Position numbers and translations under genes: made by a program
In this document: piece by piece, positions 59,601 to 64,000 of the stretch
Numbering within the stretch: position 1 is the stretch's first letter
Layout of the letters: every line of letters starts with the position of its first letter
The notes under the pieces: model-generated
Database searches by the model: none
What the model was told of the DNA's origin: nothing
The model's input: only the letters and a program-made list of their open reading frames with translations
Origin: Actinophytocola sp035995025
GTDB taxonomy: Bacteria; Actinomycetota; Actinomycetes; Mycobacteriales; Pseudonocardiaceae
Direction: 5' to 3'
Assembly (NCBI GenBank): GCA_035995025.1
Contig: DASYKY010000058.1
Coordinates: 3,168-67,167, forward strand
DNA: 64,000 bases

Positions 59601-60540
59601 CCTGGACCTCGACCGGCTCGGGCAGGCGTACTACAACGGCCAGGGACGCGGCCTGGAGATCACCAAGCGGGTATCGCTGCTGGCGCTGGACCCTTTGGCG
59701 CTGCTGGCGTTCCGCACCGAGGGGCGGTGCGAGTTCGCGCTGTCGGAGGAGCTGTTCGACCGCGACTTCGCCGGCCACTACCGCCGCCAGGTCCGGACGG
59801 TCACCGTCAACTTCGAGACGCCGGACGGCGTCGCCGGGGTCAACGCGACGCTCACCCAGCTGGACAACAAGACCGTGCTGACGGCGGACCCGAAGGCGGT
59901 CAAGTACCTGCTCGACCCGAAGGGCTCGCCGCCGGAGTCGCTGCGCGCGGACTGGCGGCCCGGCCAGCAGATCGCGCTGTCCGACCTCGAGGACGGCCGC
60001 GACAACAACGGCCTGTTCGAGCTGCGCTACGACGACGACCGGTACCTGCCGTTCGAGGGCACCGGCGCGGTGTCGCGCTGGCGGCTGGAGGCCCGGCGGG
60101 TACCCGCCGAGCTGATCGACGTCACGGTCATCGTGAAGTACACCGCCGAGCAGGGCGGCGACACGTTCGCGACGGCGGTGCGCGGCATGCTGCGGCCCTA
60201 CCCGTCCGCGCGGTACGTAGACGTCGCCGCCGAGTTCCCCGACGAGTGGACGGCGTTCCTGGAGACCGGTGCCGCCGACCTGCACCTGCCGATCACGCCG
60301 GACTACGTGCCCGGCATGGTCGGCAGGCAGATCACCGGCGCCCTCGCCCAGTACCAGCTCGAGGGGGAGGGGGACGTCCGGTTCCTGCTCAACGGCGACC
60401 AGGCGCTGACACTCGACGACGGCCGCCTGGTGTCCACCCCCGGCCTTGTCCTCAATGGACTGACACTGGTGTGTGAGGGAGACAAGAGCCTTCTCGCCGA
60501 CGTCGGCCTGATCCTGACCTATCGCGCGGCCGCCCAGTGA
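47689..60540 (+). CDS. Giant TcA-type Tc toxin subunit with hemopexin-like repeat insertions
   Basis: 4,283 residues; known TcA proteins are about 2,500. N-terminus: VRP1-type YSPAAYFVDLL with LDIVNEVLERLL. Residues ~100-990 form the helical shell. Residues ~997-2280 are about 24 hemopexin-like blades (VDAAFxxxDGRTYLFxGxxYxRYS). The TcA frame resumes: ABC-toxin N region with WEANRKVFLYPENYLRPELR (~2510-2530), neuraminidase-like region (WDPWLKVDVQID), a second block of about six blades (~2895-3230), YYWEIFFFAP with RWYEYVFDPT, and DNLLDWGDLLFRQYTGESID. An acidic linker (~3555-3572) precedes the channel helices (~3680-3880), followed by FLTGKFAGSQLYGWM and the TcB-binding end. TcA pentamers bind cells and form the syringe-like pore. 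GGAGG fixes the ATG; GTG 47632 is rejected. Confidence 0.9.
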   Translation: MSAESPGYQELFGELDFRGDGDARSVYSPAAYFVDLLALLEGTFDRPSLLERRPDLKQVLLDADNTFTEAPYLDIVNEVLERLLGDNPYTVLRKQHHPLSLPFSLDAAQLATYLRYLHVTPLELYRLFAPRPDGDIAAREYLELCQEDVDVITSAAADEAALKVRYGVDTLDELRDAERFAEATGLTGAEVRELVGVWPPVTVSADGTTLEWGPAVPTQWLDEVNRLVRLARRTGLTLTDLGLAVTSCCAGKIDEPGLRNLATVLRLHRDHDLTVTDVCRLVVPVEAPEVVGCAGDILAARNDDYRFRLAAAIEVAESDITAIVRRYREHYHDEQASPFDHGDVGLAEIGLLHRAGRIAAALGVTTDDLFNVLVALQTDPSAHRQDCFGILAGGNADQSLWLARTLFELVTWMQAAGFAGADLTEILGGRPDTDDAATFIDGVRSAFEQAAFDASAFTGARFGERASAVIHDVLTAYDDGVVSTADDRLLRLAPDVAEIAAFDGVTDLGVLVAEDFLGLGLGERLQTKVFANLVYLGILYADGTLAIASTGDLLIASDFEPFRETLFKTIGTAVNGSGALFPSDLATFDTLTPEQQSELYDNLIYNGYLDDAGNLTDPAFFLDEANLPAFDVNADLDDAADAVLALLDDRIAAFTDDPPTLDPGIFAELRLTDAELVALVESLMFNGYLDDDGTYRDTATLAVLPVTGFALSIAFHQRRQAILDAIQAQLLDYQAALQTLTTDDLAALADETVSRRAIGALADGGYTAGGRLVDGDIELGAGFTGPEQDTIVTRIGTVLEDERPYRLEHAALTDLGFTDDERDSLLANLIESGYLIEGLAVAQEWLPYFRNLNNGYDFAIPGLEDYSTDIFLLLHAVANELAAAVAEIVDALTVRAEQQRQALYGALADASGIPAATAAAISDAVTGGPGRALDVLVASVLDTDEPGPRFRTTHRRIRRFALLAAKLGLDPTEVTAVFTDQDLVGKFPESLVLPPGVSRFDALLESADGKVYVFAEAGCWIYSASTFALTNPVATPLYELSATLGQLTGVDAAFALPSGVEWLIGHTDEGTTQTFTREPGGTRWAPRDQVWGKVRNAFDDPPRIDGAFADTDGRTFLFTGDQYVRYSTSDFAVVDEGYPRPVTEWEEREGLDEALAGPLDAVQVPDGRVFLLTGASGWGRVRNAFENLANLDAAHATGATVQLYAAGQVLQYSDSIENDGVRGDEGYPRAIHEVPAPFEGGVDAAFTDPSGVLHLFRAGRTASVGGADAAIVPTAQRWGVLPPILPSGVVDAAFAGLDGRTYLFSGGTYLRFSTADYSLVDPGYPRAIDADWGGLSAVDAAFVMEGATFLFGAGGLLFDLPLELRDDVTEANLTPALRARFAENGLTPTAISGEEPAWTLTTEQNIALTVTIEGTRMKVRADGSRFYVRYATNDYRTPDAGFPKPMSDNWWNMPDGMNLGPIDAVFTGSDNHTYLFAGRRFVRFDARHRWWSEPMELATQWDSVPFAPLDAGFVGQDGRTYLFSGTQFARYSTDDYTEVDDGYPANVAGHWDNVRNNIARTGTVDAALVRPVIEKVDGVDVARTYTYLFSGDQYVRYLGTDYAQVQSGYPRPVADLATEPGMADLDATLDHVDAAFADRRTTYLFRGTECHAVSAAPYRRYDDLEIGEVGCAFIENGSIVMEGSYYNQGWRKVSALEGLDVVTPDFRPRTLRTVPEEFQSGLDSVLFGADGDVYLFKGATCFNTQLGRAYPLAEEWGRPRNLVYSQSRVDAAFVGRDGKTYVFGGDQFVSYTGTATTTDGDPRSIEDQWGGLTGVALAYVQDETTFLFEPPDDEGAIRYVVYSGTDYTTPDDGYPAVADETVMGAPDGFPFPDAVLVHGETLILLSGEHCVSFTATTQRWSAVRPIERLFPGFGQGVDAPDGLRAAFTATDGATYFFFGETFARFADDAFGALTPTRDRWGLSANPFITDGDVVDAAFVWREQTFLFAGDRYVRYTGPDYRAIDPGYPKKITSNLRREEPFANLPEVFEDALYRRMDAVIGNDRTIHVIMGASVHTVSVAPAATYPLDRIGLVRNTFADDAGVDAAFVAERRVYLLHGDQYARYSTADLSFADDGYPRPLPDLAGELRMDDLPVAFADGVDAAFCGPDGHVYLFKDRQFLHDGAVAPVNATWGKVHNELADRGPEAAFASPAGELYVFAGGQYVRYAAGSPLETVDPGFPRTVDDDWGDLPTDFEAGPDGAFLFEGNTYLTKAGSFVRYSGDYDEVDRTFPQEFTHRWSGTADYRLGDLHTIVRFVQLARSCPDGLAALFVDGADDPYEYLATLFGWDAAELRWARRNSALIEPGTAEGKAVEIEFLLRLADLFPTARKVGTGLSRVHDDVWTKLYGPEPDVAAAITALAGLLERRTAPQEWVTMSATIHDELNVLKRDALVAAIVRDSKELFERYLIDVDMGPRGTTSRVREAIAATQLFLHRYLIDLETVTLPGGADPDEVRTRLKAWWAWMRDYRTWEANRKVFLYPENYLRPELRTRKTPAFASLEDELLRNEITAESVQAAYRRYLDEYTEVSRLAIAGGYVYTEDGAPAGVRKLVVFGRTRTEPRRYYYRGAEFRDGEKLSATWDPWLKVDVQIDAERVDPVHAFGRVFVFWPVVEVVTPDDPAKTTIVTTASDGGQQVEAPAPRYRVKVCYSFYNLNQEWVSAQVLAVDVERPGAITDIELHVQASRNVAGVSDHDSILVQWTYSAGDERPTTAYTLTPELYGLPATGTALPPRAADPARVLDEPSTTPIDPAAIVPFNAPVDTTDNPWSAIDHKGGSFLCRPVTGPVEAAPRLSLGGNQDNLPTTWERVDAGVQLGDGTRYFFGEVKELSGAAFAQVPAGKLTYQQTKRPTAGTFGVVRTNLLATGVVDAVLVRDTTVFLFSGNEYYGHSTTAFGTLSAGYPRKLAGNTQDLPAWQRIDAALSGAAGAPRKEIFYNRDLDRYAISGALQNLVPVTELWPMVPPDTKLDGVVVRRGRTFLVFGKQYLTLGPDLRADSNHLRDLAKNPDGVPESGVVNGPSATIGQGTVAFNNIDATYVVDGPGADDQTLSTRDLGRVGTLLGQGGQINAAYRDGDKLFLVTGGQFVRYTLDKDTGQIPAYIDAGYPKSTAHGTVNGVFRRDEVRYVFSGGGYGVLQAGQELDSPYPVHGYGDNWRCLPDDFTKDFTGLLETDTALFLLLGGKNEYASYPLADAVQRPYEIAALPNEIIRLTSSTAYELNRRLLVGGIDELLAPETQELDELPAFSSTISDATTVKVRARTSKAGMPVGSHLDFDSSNGLYYWEIFFFAPMLIAGALNDAQRFDDAKRWYEYVFDPTRRASYWRFLPFLAVDVDALVVGCRADLARLPAGSVPSLDAILTGIEVLAPAFLQQRDLTGPEKEYLDTLAGAGLDTVRTELTGVGDSEAKRSLAERVAMIGLLGRQYNLMGDRDSLMDAYHNDPFDPHAIAQLRPAGYRRETVMAYIDNLLDWGDLLFRQYTGESIDEARMLYIFAADLLGEQPYDLGPRALTAAASYDALDGDDSEDSESDDDSESGSTAVAQLTLDGALLEGTGAVHAGVANPYFYVPDNDTFLAYWTRVADRLGKIRASQDITGVSRPVPLFEPPADVMALVRGAAAGAPIDALTAGLAAPVPTYRFDFVYRRATELADQLKQLGADLLSAFERRDAEELNLLQNRQEAAVLELTRTVMQNQVEIAKSGLLELQAAQAGTNQRVQHYQTLIANGLSALQQAQLAMMAAGAALHFTAGGLKIGAAVASGVPEVLMGPFIMGTSVGGEELGDALSETAEMSSAFGEAFSMLGEALGVRADQERQSEDWNLQLTEAQTDVTQIGHQVAGAELSVAVAQRELEIYERQARNLDEVTAFLTGKFAGSQLYGWMAERLSGVYFQTYNLAYELARSAEKAYQFERCTTNGTFIQPSYWDNKRNGMLAAESLYLDLDRLGQAYYNGQGRGLEITKRVSLLALDPLALLAFRTEGRCEFALSEELFDRDFAGHYRRQVRTVTVNFETPDGVAGVNATLTQLDNKTVLTADPKAVKYLLDPKGSPPESLRADWRPGQQIALSDLEDGRDNNGLFELRYDDDRYLPFEGTGAVSRWRLEARRVPAELIDVTVIVKYTAEQGGDTFATAVRGMLRPYPSARYVDVAAEFPDEWTAFLETGAADLHLPITPDYVPGMVGRQITGALAQYQLEGEGDVRFLLNGDQALTLDDGRLVSTPGLVLNGLTLVCEGDKSLLADVGLILTYRAAAQ
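50677..54531 (+). repeat. About 24 hemopexin-like repeats inside the TcA gene (protein-level repeats)
   Basis: Units of about 45-60 codons built on VDAAF...TYLFxGxxYVRYSTxDYxxVDxGYPRPI...W. Several are degenerate, for example the unit near 51230-51400, and one around 51700-52070 carries an extra ~50 residues. DNA identity between units is modest, indicating old duplication. Four blades usually make one hemopexin propeller, so the block could form about six propellers. Confidence 0.8.
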
Positions 60541-60550
60541 GGGGAACGAC

Positions 60551-62239
60551 ATGACCTCCGCCATCTCGAAGCTCAAGAAAAAGAAGAAGACGAAGACCGC
60601 CGACACATCGGACGACAACAGCCGCAAAGAGGCGCGCACGACCACCACCAAGAAGGACTCTCCCGAGACGAAGCTGGTCAAGATCGACCCGGCGCCGCGG
60701 CTGGTGCGCACGACCGCGCTCCCGGACCGGACCGATGTGGCCAAGCGGACGGTGGCGAACCTCAAGGACAGGCAGGACGACGCGTCCTCGTCGTCGTCCT
60801 CGTCGTCGGATGCCAAGCGCAAGGCGGTCCAGATCGTCGAGACGAAGCCGGTCAAGTCCACGCAAACGTCTCCGGCGCCGCCCGACGCCAAGTCGAAGCG
60901 TGACGCGCTGGTGTCCGACTCGTCGGTGCTCCGTGCGGTGAACGCCGTGCTGGACGACCAAGATCTGGCGCGCGTGTACGACAAGTACTACGACGAGAAC
61001 GGCAATCGCAAGAAGCTCGGCGCCACCAGAGACGACCTGTACACCATGCTCGTCGACGACGACCCGGCGTACGTGCGGACACCGGTCACCGACGTCGAGT
61101 TCGCCGAGTTCACTCGCGCGAACCCGGTGATCGAGGCCCAGTCGATGTGGCCGGAGGAACAGGAGGCATACGGCAAGGCCCTGGACGAGTACACGGACGA
61201 ACTGGCCGCCTATGTCGCCGCCCGTTCGGCGTTCAAAGAGGACTTTGCGACGTACAAGGCGGCCAGGGACGAATGGTACGCGGCGCCCGACGACGACAAG
61301 CCCGAGATGCCGGTCACGCCGGAGCCCCCGATGCAGCCGGAGGAACCCGCGCCGCCGCCGAAGACCGTCGAGGAAGCGGTCGAGCGCGGCGACTACTTCC
61401 ACGTGCACAACACGAGCAAGCTGCGGCCGAAGAAGCAGGACACGACGGCCCGTGCCCGGCGGATCGTGGTCAACGTGACCACCCAGGAAGCCGGTCTCAA
61501 AGCCTCCGCCGGCATCAGCCGCCTGTTCACCGATCGCGACGTGTCGCCATATCTCGACCACTACAAGATCTACCTGTCCCAGGACCCCGACGACGGCGGC
61601 GTGAAGCGCGACAAGCTGGTCATCTACTACGAGGTGCCGCCCGGCGCCACGAACGACCTGGACCCGGTCGGCGACCGGATCGCCACCGTGGTCGACCAGT
61701 CCGTCGACGGCAACGAGGTCAGCGAGGACTTCGCGCCGTTCTACTCCCGGATCGGCCGGGGCATCGCCTGGGCAGAGGAGCCGGCGGCGTACGTCAACGA
61801 CCTCAACGACAGCTTCACCGGGACCCGCTCCACGATCATGCAGTCCGTGCTCGACAACAACGCCACAGTCGTGAGCCCGGACGCCTTCATCGCGCTGGTC
61901 CGCACCGCGCTCGCGAGCAGCAACGTCAACCCGCAGGACCCACACCGCCACCTGCCGGGCAAGGAACCGGCGGCGTACATCAGCAGAAGGCAGTCCGGCC
62001 CCGAACCCAAGCCCACCCCGGCCAAGCCCCCGGTGCCCGCGCGCAAAGCCCCGCTGTCGAACGTCCCGCTGTCGAGGTCCGCCCAGCGCCAGGCCAGGAT
62101 CGAGGCCAGGAGAGTGGCCACGATCCCGGTCACCAAGATCACGGCCAAGGTCCCGGCCAAGCCGCTGCCGCCGGTGCCGGTGCAACGGATCCAGACGACC
62201 ACGGGACCGTCGCCGCTGAAAACCGGCAACAGGTGGTGA
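60551..62239 (+). CDS. Tc-locus protein with lysine-rich N-terminus and HopA1-effector-like domain (candidate cargo)
   Basis: 562 residues, ten bases after the TcA gene, with GGGGA before the ATG. Residues 1-115 are disordered and basic (SKLKKKKKTKT, a run of eight Ser near 79-86). Residues ~118-245 are helical; 250-271 are proline-rich (PEMPVTPEPPMQPEEPAPPP). Residues ~280-470 match the HopA1 effector pattern: ARRIVVNVTTQEAG, YKIYLSQDPDDGGVKRDKLV, then FAPFYSRIGRGIAWAEEPA and SFTGTRSTIMQSVL. HopA1-type domains occur in plant-pathogen effectors and as phosphothreonine lyases in some peptide-modifying systems. The tail is Pro/Arg/Lys-rich. No signal peptide. I infer a cargo or effector for the TcA-like injector; an assembly partner is the alternative. 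Confidence 0.6.
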   Translation: MTSAISKLKKKKKTKTADTSDDNSRKEARTTTTKKDSPETKLVKIDPAPRLVRTTALPDRTDVAKRTVANLKDRQDDASSSSSSSSDAKRKAVQIVETKPVKSTQTSPAPPDAKSKRDALVSDSSVLRAVNAVLDDQDLARVYDKYYDENGNRKKLGATRDDLYTMLVDDDPAYVRTPVTDVEFAEFTRANPVIEAQSMWPEEQEAYGKALDEYTDELAAYVAARSAFKEDFATYKAARDEWYAAPDDDKPEMPVTPEPPMQPEEPAPPPKTVEEAVERGDYFHVHNTSKLRPKKQDTTARARRIVVNVTTQEAGLKASAGISRLFTDRDVSPYLDHYKIYLSQDPDDGGVKRDKLVIYYEVPPGATNDLDPVGDRIATVVDQSVDGNEVSEDFAPFYSRIGRGIAWAEEPAAYVNDLNDSFTGTRSTIMQSVLDNNATVVSPDAFIALVRTALASSNVNPQDPHRHLPGKEPAAYISRRQSGPEPKPTPAKPPVPARKAPLSNVPLSRSAQRQARIEARRVATIPVTKITAKVPAKPLPPVPVQRIQTTTGPSPLKTGNRW

Positions 62240-62342
62240 GGGTTACCGTCGGTTCGTGCCTTGCTGGGAAAGGACTGGACGGGGTGATGCCCGGGCTTGT
62301 AGCTTGCAGTGGACCGTGACACCCCCCGAGGAGGTGAGACCC

Positions 62343-62402
62343 ATGAACGCTGTATCGACGTGGGTGCTCCCCCTTCCCGTCACGGTCGGGCGATTGACGT
62401 AG
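62343..62402 (+). CDS. 19-residue upstream ORF with a near-perfect Shine-Dalgarno
   Basis: MNAVSTWVLPLPVTVGRLT, preceded seven bases upstream by GAGGAGGTG (62328-62336), a far better ribosome site than that of the monooxygenase gene 50 bases downstream. It looks like a leader peptide that could couple translation to antibiotic stress or control expression of the following gene (inference). The region ahead (62290-62310) has GGGCTTG and GCTTGC words, but not a clean inverted repeat. Confidence 0.4.
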   Translation: MNAVSTWVLPLPVTVGRLT

Positions 62403-62452
62403 GTGTCGCCGGGAGCGCCTCGACAACAAGGCACTCCCGAAAGGCAACACCT

Positions 62453-64000
62453 ATGGACTCTCCGCAGTTCACCGCCGGGCCGTCGTCGAACGATACGGTC
62501 GAGCGCGACCTCATGTTCGACGTGATCATTGTCGGGTGCGGGCCGACTGGCGCGATGCTTGCCGCCGAACTGCGGCTGCACGATGTGCGGGTACTCGTTC
62601 TGGAGAAGGAAACCGAGCCCGTGTCGTTCGTCCGCATAGTCGGTCTGCATATTCGCAGTATCGAGCTGATGGCAATGCGCGGACTGCTGGATCGCATTCT
62701 CGAACACGGAAGACAGCGTCCGGCCGGCGCATACTTCGCCGCCATCACCAAACCCGCGCCCAAGGGCCTGGATTCCGCGCACGCCTATCTGCTGGGCATC
62801 CCGCAGCCGGTCATCGAACGCCTGCTCGAAGAACATGCGATCGAACTGGGTGCGCAGGTTCGGCGCGGTTGTGCGGTGGCCGATCTCGAGCAGGACGACG
62901 AGGGTGTGACCGTCGAGCTGGCCGACGGGGCACAGCTGCGTTCGCGCTATCTCGTCGGCTGTGACGGCGGGCGCAGTACCGTCCGCAAACTGCTCGGCGT
63001 CGGCTTCCCCGGCGAGCCCTCGCGGACCGAGACGCTGATGGGCGAGATGGAAGTGGGTGTGCCGCAGGAGGAGATCGCCGCCAAGGTGACCGAAATCAGC
63101 GAGACCCATCAGCGATTCTGGCTCCGGCCCGCAGGCGTCGGGGTCTACAGCGTCGTGGTCCCCGCCGCGGGAGTCAGCGATCGCGCGGAACCGCCCACCC
63201 TCGAGGATTCAAACAACAGCTGCGCGACATCGCCGGCACCGATTTCGGCGTGCATTCCCCACGCTGGTTGTCCCGCTTCGGGGATGCCACCCGGCTGGCC
63301 GAACGTTATCGGGTCGGGCGGGTGCTGCTGGCCGGCGATGCGGCACACATCCATCCACCCACCGGCGGACAGGGCCTCAACCTGGGCGTTCAGGACGCGT
63401 TCAACCTCGGCTGGAAACTGGCCGCACAGATCCGCGGCTGGGCGCCGGAAACACTGCTGGACACCTACCAGGCCGAACGTCATCCGGTCGCCGAGGACGT
63501 GCTGGACAACACCCGCGCCCAGATGGAACTGTCGTCCACCGAACCGGGCCCGCAGGCCGTGCGCAGGCTGCTCACCGAACTGATGGACTTCGACGAGGTG
63601 AACCGCTATCTGATCGAGAAGATCACCGCGATCGGTATCCGATACGCCTTCGGCGGAGCCGAACATGTACCCAGTGGCGGAGCCGAACATGTACCCAGCG
63701 GCGGAGCCGAACATGTACCCAGTGGCGAAGGCCCCGACCTGCTCGGCCGCCGCCTGCGCGACATCGACGTGAAACAGGGCCACCTCTACGACCAACTACA
63801 TCGCGGCCGCGGCCTGGTACTCGACCGCACCGAACGCCTGACCGCCGGCGGCTGGTCAGACCGGGTCGACTACCTCGCGGATCCCACTGCGGTACTGGAT
63901 GTTCCGTGCGTCCTGCTACGCCCCGACGGCCACGTCGCCTGGATCGGCGACGATCAGCAGGACCTGGACGACCACCTCTCCCGCTGGTTCGGCAAGCCCG
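62453..64000 (+). pseudogene. Rifampicin monooxygenase-like FAD enzyme, frameshifted and cut by the window edge
   Basis: Frame 1 (from ATG 62453; 62513 is an alternative) gives FDVIIVGCGPTGAMLAAELR (FAD GxGxxG), GLHIRSIELM and YLVGCDGGRSTVRKLLGVGF, and should end at 63583 out of frame. At about 63206-63208 one base is missing. The continuing family sequence lies in the other frame: FKQQLRDIAGTDFGVHSPRW, LLAGDAAHIHPPTGGQGLNL, GWKLAAQIRGWAPETLLDTY, HGRGL-like LHRGRGLVLDRTERLTAGGW and SRWFGKP at the right edge, with no stop. The order and motifs match Rox-type monooxygenases that inactivate rifamycins. Either a recent pseudogene or a sequencing error. A 72-bp in-frame tandem repeat lies in the second part. 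Confidence 0.75.
63652..63723 (+). repeat. 3 x 24-bp in-frame tandem repeat in the monooxygenase gene
   Basis: Three copies of a 24-base unit beginning GGCGGAGCCGAACATG, differing at a single base (T/C at the unit end), encode (GGAEHVPS)x3. It falls in a surface loop before the conserved LLGRRLRDI segment, where relatives have only a few residues. The repeat is in the frame-2 part of the gene. Confidence 0.85.

Noticed and set aside
56185..60984. 1,599-codon minus-strand open frame spanning the TcA end and the start of the next gene
   Set aside because: Antisense shadow of two well-supported genes; no recognisable domain.
62290..62312. Rifamycin-responsive inverted-repeat element in front of the monooxygenase gene
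   Set aside because: GGGCTTG and GCTTGC are present, but in direct rather than inverted orientation; no clean inverted repeat could be built.
63652..63723. CRISPR-like array
   Set aside because: The 24-base units are contiguous with no spacers and are in frame inside a coding region, so it is a simple tandem repeat.

Overview
The window is a high-GC actinobacterial chromosome segment. GC-rich codon use, frequent GTG starts, deazaflavin (F420)-type oxidoreductases, a mycothiol-type DinB remnant and SCO6745-type proteins all point to a Pseudonocardiaceae-like filamentous actinomycete (Amycolatopsis or a relative). This is inference from gene families; there is no rRNA marker. I see no rRNA, tRNA or CRISPR.

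Layout. 1-6.9 kb: an edge-truncated cysteine-rich protein, an SCO6745-family protein, a DUF1801 protein, a GntR(YtrA-type)/DUF1648 membrane-protein pair, and a DUF998 / histidine kinase / LuxR-type response regulator operon. 6.9-7.7 kb: gene remnants, including a TetR C-terminal fragment. 7.6-26.5 kb: a large catabolic island. It holds a tripartite tricarboxylate transporter (TctC-TctB-TctA), two MmgE/PrpD proteins, an epimerase-like protein, an IclR regulator, a CaiB/BaiF CoA-transferase, a MaoC-type double hot-dog protein, an acetyl-CoA hydrolase/transferase-family protein, an isocitrate/isopropylmalate dehydrogenase-like protein and an amidohydrolase. It also holds three versions of an uncharacterised two-protein module: a small UGSC-family protein with a Cys-Gly-Ser-Cys motif plus a ~350-residue partner, present twice as separate genes and once as a fusion that lost the second cysteine. 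Three near-identical 16-bp sites (GTTCTCTCARGAGAC-like) lie at the promoters of the transporter operon, the iclR gene and the MaoC operon, so the IclR protein probably controls the whole island. The transporter, PrpD proteins, CoA-transferases and dehydrogenase fit import and CoA-dependent breakdown of a di- or tricarboxylic acid; the substrate cannot be read from the sequence.

26.5-47.6 kb: a patchwork of small operons: F420-type nitroreductase, OFA-type MFS transporter, cysteine dioxygenase-like/PPOX/VOC operon divergent from a LysR gene, a TIR-NB-ARC-WD40 (STAND) protein that looks like an antiphage sensor, a secreted AMIN-like protein, an ArsR/SRPBCC/RibD-like operon, an MFS exporter, a SIMPL protein, a multicopper oxidase with an inserted heavy-metal-binding domain together with a flavin monooxygenase, and a membrane alpha/beta hydrolase. 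Remnants lie between them (istB, IS5-type transposase, ALDH, methyltransferase, zinc-ADH, DinB, glyoxalase), showing repeated insertion and decay.

47.7-62.2 kb: a Tc-toxin-like locus. One gene encodes a 4,283-residue TcA-type protein, far longer than the usual ~2,500 residues, because about 24 hemopexin-like repeats plus a second block of about six are inserted into the TcA framework. Ten bases downstream is a 562-residue protein with a lysine-rich disordered N-terminus and a HopA1-effector-like domain. No TcB/TcC genes are visible. This pair is the strongest candidate for an undescribed system. 62.3-64 kb: a 19-codon ORF with a near-perfect Shine-Dalgarno, then a rifampicin-monooxygenase-like gene broken by a -1 frameshift and carrying a 3x24-bp in-frame tandem repeat; it runs off the right edge.
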